Shown here: piece after piece, positions 59,936-64,000 of the stretch
Numbering within the stretch: the stretch's first letter is position 1
Layout of the letters: each line of letters begins with the position of its first letter
Assembly: GCF_900590885.1 (NCBI RefSeq)
Contig: NZ_UUON01000022.1
Location: forward strand, 186,001-250,000
Source: Pseudomonas viridiflava
GTDB lineage: Bacteria; Pseudomonadota; Gammaproteobacteria; Pseudomonadales; Pseudomonadaceae
Direction of reading: 5' to 3'
DNA length: 64,000 nt
Made by a program: the position numbers and the translations under genes
Notes under the pieces: model-generated
Database searches by the model: none
The model's input: only the letters and a program-made list of their open reading frames with translations
Told to the model about the DNA's origin: nothing

Positions 59936-61609
59936 ATGACCCAGGAAACCGGCGGCTTCGCCGCTTTTAATCTTAACCCGAACATTCTTGCTGCCGTCAT
60001 CGCGACTGGCTACGAAGAACCTTCGGCGATTCAGCAGCAATCGATCCCGATCATCATGGCCGGCCAGGACATGATTGGCCAGGCGCAAACCGGTACCGGT
60101 AAAACCGCCGCGTTCGCCCTGCCTATCCTGCATTGCATCGATCCTGCCAAGCGCGAGCCGCAAGCCCTGATCCTGGCGCCAACCCGTGAGTTGGCGCTGC
60201 AAGTAGCAACCGCTTTCGAAACCTACGCCAAGCAAATGCCAGGTGTAACCGTTGTGGCCGTTTACGGCGGCGCGCCTATGGGCCCACAACTGAAAGCCAT
60301 CCGTAACGGCGCACAGATCGTTGTCGCCACTCCGGGCCGTCTGTGCGACCACCTGCGTCGTGACGAGAAAGTGCTGTCGACCGTGAACCACCTGGTTCTC
60401 GACGAAGCTGACGAAATGTTGAAGCTGGGCTTCATGGATGACCTGGAAGTCATCTTTAAAGCGCTGCCACCGACCCGTCAGACCGTGCTGTTCTCGGCCA
60501 CCCTGCCACAGTCGATCCGTGCCATTGCCGAACGCCACCTGCGCGATCCGCAACACGTGAAGATCCAGACCAAGACTCAGACCGTTACCGCGATCGAACA
60601 GGCTCACCTGTTGGTTCACGCTGACCAGAAGACCTCGGCTGTATTGAGCCTGCTGGAAGTCGAAGACTTCGACGCCCTGATCATGTTCGTGCGCACCAAG
60701 CAAGCGACTCTGGACCTGGCCAGTGCCCTGGAAGCCAAAGGCTACAAAGCCGCTGCGCTGAACGGTGACATCGCCCAGAACCAGCGTGAGCGCGTGATCG
60801 ACTCCCTCAAGGATGGCCGTCTGGACATCGTTGTGGCGACCGACGTTGCTGCTCGTGGCCTCGACGTTCCACGTATCACCCACGTGTTCAACGTTGACAT
60901 GCCTTACGATCCAGAGTCCTACGTGCACCGTATCGGCCGTACCGGCCGTGCTGGTCGCGAAGGTCGTGCACTGCTGCTGGTGACTCCACGTGAGCGCCGC
61001 ATGCTGCAAGTGATCGAGCGCGTAACCGGTCAGAAAGTTGCCGAAGTCCGCCTGCCGGATGCCCAGGCTGTTCTGGATGCTCGCATCAAGAAACTGACCA
61101 ACAGCCTGTCGCCACTGGTGGCTGACGCTGAATCGACCCACGGCGAGCTGCTGGATCGCTTGACTGCCGATATCGGTTGCACCCCACGTGCCCTGGCTGC
61201 AGCCCTGCTGCGCAAGGCTACCAACGGTCAGGCCCTGACCCTGGCAGCCATCGAGAAAGAACGCCCACTGGTACCGAACAACGCGCCACGCGGTGATCGT
61301 CCAGAGCGTACTGGCGACCGTCCAGACCGTGGTGATCGTGAGCGTCGCGCTCCGGTTCCATTGGCTGAAGGCCGTGCTCGTTGCCGTACCGCGCTGGGCG
61401 CGCGTGATGGCATTGCTGCCAAGAACCTGCTGGGCGCTATCCTCAACGAGGGTGGCCTGGCACGTGAAGCCATCGGTCGCATCCAGGTCCGTGACAGCTT
61501 CTCCCTGGTGGAGCTGCCGGAAGACGGTCTGGAAAAACTGCTGGCCAAGCTGAAAGACACTCGCGTTGCTGGTAAGCAGCTGAAGCTGCGTCGCTACCGC
61601 GAAGATTGA
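59936..61609 (+). CDS. deaD: DEAD-box RNA helicase (DeaD/CsdA type)
   Basis: 557 residues from the ATG at 59936 (AGAGG 7 bases upstream). Helicase motifs in order: Q motif FNLNPNILAAVIATGYEEPSAIQQQSIP, I AQTGTGKT (about 49-56), Ia PTRELALQ, II DEAD in VLDEADEM, III SAT, IV MFVRTK, V DVAARGLDVP, VI HRIGRTGRAGREG. C-terminal DbpA/DeaD-like RNA-binding domain (about 460-555) after an Arg/Asp/Glu-rich linker (RGDRPERTGDRPDRGDRERR). It unwinds structured RNA in ribosome assembly and mRNA decay, especially in the cold. A structured 5' leader and a strong terminator frame the gene. Confidence 0.92.
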   Translation: MTQETGGFAAFNLNPNILAAVIATGYEEPSAIQQQSIPIIMAGQDMIGQAQTGTGKTAAFALPILHCIDPAKREPQALILAPTRELALQVATAFETYAKQMPGVTVVAVYGGAPMGPQLKAIRNGAQIVVATPGRLCDHLRRDEKVLSTVNHLVLDEADEMLKLGFMDDLEVIFKALPPTRQTVLFSATLPQSIRAIAERHLRDPQHVKIQTKTQTVTAIEQAHLLVHADQKTSAVLSLLEVEDFDALIMFVRTKQATLDLASALEAKGYKAAALNGDIAQNQRERVIDSLKDGRLDIVVATDVAARGLDVPRITHVFNVDMPYDPESYVHRIGRTGRAGREGRALLLVTPRERRMLQVIERVTGQKVAEVRLPDAQAVLDARIKKLTNSLSPLVADAESTHGELLDRLTADIGCTPRALAAALLRKATNGQALTLAAIEKERPLVPNNAPRGDRPERTGDRPDRGDRERRAPVPLAEGRARCRTALGARDGIAAKNLLGAILNEGGLAREAIGRIQVRDSFSLVELPEDGLEKLLAKLKDTRVAGKQLKLRRYRED

Positions 61610-61638
61610 TCCGCCCTTGGGCTGATTGATCGCACATG

Positions 61639-61670
61639 AAAAATCCCCGACTGGTTCGGGGATTTTTTTT
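61639..61670 (+). terminator. Rho-independent terminator after deaD
   Basis: Stem AAAAATCCCCGA / TCGGGGATTTTT with a 5-base loop and a run of eight T. 30 bases after the helicase stop; also usable leftward. Confidence 0.95.
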
Positions 61671-61731
61671 TGCTTTGGATTTGGGTTTTGGGATCTGTAC
61701 TCGACCCAATTTGGGAGGGGGCTCCCATGAG

Positions 61732-62499
61732 TCAGCCGAAGCGGTAGATATCCATGCCCAGCGCGCCCATGGTGAACCCCTGGTGCGCCACGCTGAAATC
61801 ACCACCGGCACCTCGCGCAAAGTACAGCGGCAACAAATGCTCATCACTGGGGTGGCTACGCACCGCATGGGGTGCCTGGCGGCGATAGTCGTGCAGCGCG
61901 GTTTCGTCGTTGGCCGCCAGCTTGTCCACTACCCAATCCCGGAAGTCGCGCGCCCAGGGCTCAATGCTCTCGGGCCCTGCGTGCCAGTCCAGCTCGCCCA
62001 GGTTATGGGTGATGCTGCCGGAACCGATCAACAACACACCTTGCTCGCGCAAGCCGGCGAGGGCATGCCCGACCCGCGTCTGCAGGGCTGGGCCCATGCG
62101 GCTGGGCAGGGACACCTGCACCACCGGGATATCCGCCGCCGGGTACATCAGCGACAGTGGCACCCAAGTGCCATGGTCGAAGGGCCGCTGGTTATCGATA
62201 CGTGCATTGAGGCCGTCGGCCTGCAGCCGTTGCACAATTTCGCCGGCCAACTGCGGGTCGCCCGGCGCCGGGTATTGCACGGCAAACAATTCGCGGGGGA
62301 AGCCGCCAAAGTCGTGCCAGGTTTCGGGCGCCGCGCTGCCGCTGACCCGCAATTCTTGGCTTTCCCAGTGCGCCGACACCACCACAATCGCTTTCGGACG
62401 TGGCAGTTCGGCAGCAAGGCGCGCCAGGGCAGGGCCACTGGCACCGGGTTGCAGGGCAAGCATGGGCGAACCGTGGGAGATAAACAGGCTGGGAAACAT
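61732..62499 (-). CDS. ygiD: DODA-type extradiol aromatic ring-opening dioxygenase (YgiD-like)
   Basis: 255 residues from the ATG ending at 62499 (AGGA 9 bases upstream). LigB-superfamily fold with the family metal ligands: MFPSLFISHGSPMLAL (His about 9), VVVSAHWESQ (His about 44), RPFDHGTWVPLSLMYP (His near 109) and SDEHLLPLYFARGAG (His near 220). YgiD-type enzymes open catechols such as L-DOPA at the 4,5 position with iron or zinc. Cytoplasmic. It stands alone between the helicase terminator and tpm. Confidence 0.88.
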   Translation of the reverse strand: MFPSLFISHGSPMLALQPGASGPALARLAAELPRPKAIVVVSAHWESQELRVSGSAAPETWHDFGGFPRELFAVQYPAPGDPQLAGEIVQRLQADGLNARIDNQRPFDHGTWVPLSLMYPAADIPVVQVSLPSRMGPALQTRVGHALAGLREQGVLLIGSGSITHNLGELDWHAGPESIEPWARDFRDWVVDKLAANDETALHDYRRQAPHAVRSHPSDEHLLPLYFARGAGGDFSVAHQGFTMGALGMDIYRFG

Positions 62500-62603
62500 A
62501 AGTCGGGTCCTGAGCGTTAACATGAGCCCATCTTCAATCAGATCATTGATCTAAATCTAATATAAGTTTTAGCGCTATTTGATCGAATTTACGGGGGTGA
62601 TCC

Positions 62604-63260
62604 ATGGATCCCAAGTTTTGGCAGGAGCGCTGGGCGCGCAATCAGATCGGTTTTCACCTGCCTGAGGTCAATCCTTATTTGCAGCGCCATTGGCCGGCGC
62701 TGGCCTTGCCTGGCGGCGCGAAGGTGCTGGTGCCGTTGTGTGGCAAAAGCCTGGACCTGATGTGGCTTGCCAGCCATGGGTTACGGGTGATGGGCGTGGA
62801 GCTGTCCGAGCAGGCCGTAGAGGCGTTCTTCAGTGAACAGAACCTCACGCCGCGCATCACCCAGCGTGGCGGGTTCAAGGTCTACCAGGCTGACTTGATC
62901 GAGTTGTGGTGCGGGGATTTCTTCGCCCTGGAGCCCGAGATGCTCGCCGACTGCACCGCGCTGTACGACCGCGCCGCCTTGATCGCCTTGCCGCCGTTGA
63001 TGCGTGCCCAATACACCGAGCATTTGAACAACCTGTTGCGCCCGGGCTGCCAGGGGCTGCTGATCACCCTCGATTACGACCAGACGCAAAAGGCCGGCCC
63101 GCCGTTTTCGGTGACGGATGATGAGGTGAGAGTGCTGCTGGGGACGCACTGGGGCCTGAATGTGCTCGAGGAGCAAGACATCCTGGGCGAGAGCTGGAAG
63201 TTCGTGCAGGACGGCGTTACGCGGCTTGAGGAGCGGGTGTATCGGATAACACTCGGTTAA
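62604..63260 (+). CDS. tpm: Thiopurine S-methyltransferase
   Basis: 218 residues, family length. The start [33 protein letters not shown] is characteristic of bacterial Tpm; the SAM-binding Rossmann fold shows [36 protein letters not shown] (about 41-76) and [21 protein letters not shown]. It methylates thiopurines and, in Pseudomonas, selenite or tellurite to volatile or less toxic forms. GGGGGTG lies before the ATG. Convergent with htpX, with a REP hairpin between. Confidence 0.95.
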   Translation: MDPKFWQERWARNQIGFHLPEVNPYLQRHWPALALPGGAKVLVPLCGKSLDLMWLASHGLRVMGVELSEQAVEAFFSEQNLTPRITQRGGFKVYQADLIELWCGDFFALEPEMLADCTALYDRAALIALPPLMRAQYTEHLNNLLRPGCQGLLITLDYDQTQKAGPPFSVTDDEVRVLLGTHWGLNVLEEQDILGESWKFVQDGVTRLEERVYRITLG

Positions 63261-63294
63261 AACTGTGGGAGGGGGCAAGCCCCCTCCCACAGTT
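63261..63294. repeat. Single REP hairpin between tpm and htpX
   Basis: AACTGTGGGAGGGGGC / GCCCCCTCCCACAGTT: 16-bp perfect arms around AA. It overlaps no gene, begins 1 base after the tpm stop and has no T-tract, so it may act as a processing block or stabiliser of both mRNAs. Confidence 0.9.
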
Positions 63295-63315
63295 AAAGTG
63301 CGACCTAGCTCGCGA

Positions 63316-64000
63316 TCAGCCCCGACGACGCAGTGCGTCGATCCGCTCTTCCAGCGGCGGGTGGCTCATGAACAGGCGCGCCATGCCTTGTTTGATACCG
63401 CCGTTGATGCCGAAGGCGGTCAGGCTGTCCGGCATGTGCACCGGCAGGCCCTGTTCGGAGCGCAGGTGCTGCAGCGCTGCGATCATTGCGCCGGTACCGG
63501 CCAGGCGTGCGCCGGCTTCGTCTGCGCGGAATTCCCGTTTGCGCGAGAACCACATGGTGATCGCACTGGCCAGGAAGCCCAGCACTACTTCAGCGAAGAT
63601 GGTCGCCACGAAGTAGGCAATGCCGCGGCCTCCTTCGTTCTTGAAGATCACCTTGTCGACAAAGTTGCCGATGATCCGCGCGAAGAACATCACGAAGGTG
63701 TTCACCACGCCCTGTACCAGCGCCAGCGTGACCATGTCACCGTTGGCCACGTGGCCGATTTCGTGGGCCAGCACCGCTTTCACTTCATCGTAGGAGAAGC
63801 GTTCGAGCATGCCCTGGCTCACCGCAACGAGCGCGTCGTTCTTGTTCCAGCCGGTGGCAAAGGCGTTGGCTTCATACGCCGGGAAGATCCCGACCTCAGG
63901 CATCTTGATGCCAGCCTCGCGGGACAGCTGCTCGACGGTCTGCAGCAACCATTGCTCATGCCGGGTACGTGGCTGGGTGATGACCTGGGTGCTGGTGCTC
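63316..64000 (-). CDS. htpX: HtpX, zinc metalloprotease, N-terminus outside window
   Basis: The frame stays open to the right edge, so only the C-terminal part is present (228 codons). Membrane-bound M48 metalloprotease; the zinc motif HEIGH is in [15 protein letters not shown] (third ligand Glu near [13 protein letters not shown]), and two transmembrane stretches follow ([20 protein letters not shown] and [27 protein letters not shown]). It degrades misfolded inner-membrane proteins with FtsH. Ends [17 protein letters not shown] as usual. Convergent with tpm. Confidence 0.95.
   Translation of the reverse strand, partial: STSTQVITQPRTRHEQWLLQTVEQLSREAGIKMPEVGIFPAYEANAFATGWNKNDALVAVSQGMLERFSYDEVKAVLAHEIGHVANGDMVTLALVQGVVNTFVMFFARIIGNFVDKVIFKNEGGRGIAYFVATIFAEVVLGFLASAITMWFSRKREFRADEAGARLAGTGAMIAALQHLRSEQGLPVHMPDSLTAFGINGGIKQGMARLFMSHPPLEERIDALRRRG

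Noticed and set aside
59696..61141. 481-codon minus-strand frame opposite deaD
   Set aside because: Antisense shadow; His/Gln/Val-rich and family-less, while helicase motifs occupy the plus strand.
61705..61730. GGGAGGGGGCTCCC stretch near the end of ygiD as a REP element
   Set aside because: Only a fragment of the REP core, with no partner arm or conserved GATGAGG flank.

Overview
The window is chromosomal DNA of a fluorescent pseudomonad (Pseudomonas fluorescens group). I base this on the gene set (oprI, earP-efp, ohr-ohrR, cysB, kdpFABCDE, tpm, htpX, class II DAHP synthase), on high-GC coding with strong third-position bias, and on many REPIN-type repeats built on a GGGGGCAAGCCCCCTCCCACA-like core. 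No rRNA, tRNA, CRISPR array, plasmid or phage backbone was seen.

Layout. (1) Positions 1-5973 are the end of an O-antigen/surface-polysaccharide locus with clearly lower GC: a Wzy-like polymerase (cut by the left edge), two consecutive CxxC/PP-loop sugar amidotransferases (the second fused to its own glutaminase domain), a WbuB-like glycosyltransferase and a small phosphoglycosyl transferase. A strong terminator and comEA close the locus. (2) 6441-10310: TetR and GntR regulators, a DUF1989 protein, a DUF2897 small protein and an ethanolamine-type permease. (3) 10471-18761: kdpFABC plus kdpDE, with near-identical inverted REPINs on either side of kdpFABC and a candidate KdpE operator made of helically phased repeats. 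(4) 18781-22261: patatin phospholipase, small lipoprotein, CHAD protein, thioesterase, small membrane protein. (5) 22384-24296: an AT-richer accessory island. It contains a frameshifted Imm50-like immunity gene and, immediately upstream with an ATGA stop/start overlap, the tail of a polymorphic-toxin-like protein split by an intact ISL3-family insertion sequence with an 8-bp target duplication. (6) 24454-29593: chemoreceptor, TatD, MltF-type transglycosylase, DoxX. (7) 29598-34185: a Gld-like ABC system whose ATPase has a degenerate P-loop, and an orphan coiled-coil protein. (8) 34299-40440: greB, ybbP/ybbA, tesA, L,D-transpeptidase, oprI. (9) 41054-46940: acetyltransferase, class I DAHP synthase, PilZ and thioredoxin genes with overlapping start codons, ketopantoate-reductase-like protein, 5'-nucleotidase, universal stress protein, cysB. 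(10) 46957-54976: Gre-like factor, earP-efp, esterase, ohr/ohrR, two LysR regulators, TauE exporter, DUF1127. (11) 55022-64000: YcaQ-like glycosylase, class II DAHP synthase and spermidine-synthase-like gene bracketed by unusual inverted REPINs, enoyl-CoA hydratase, DEAD-box helicase with a structured leader, DODA dioxygenase, tpm, and htpX cut by the right edge.

Most of the window is ordinary Pseudomonas core genome. The most unusual parts are the toxin/immunity remnant with its IS, the fused glutaminase/PP-loop enzyme, the degenerate ABC ATPase, and the paired inverted REPINs bracketing two gene groups. Start sites were re-chosen from ribosome binding sites and family lengths where the longest open frame was implausible. 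Family assignments are from memory of the families, without database searches.
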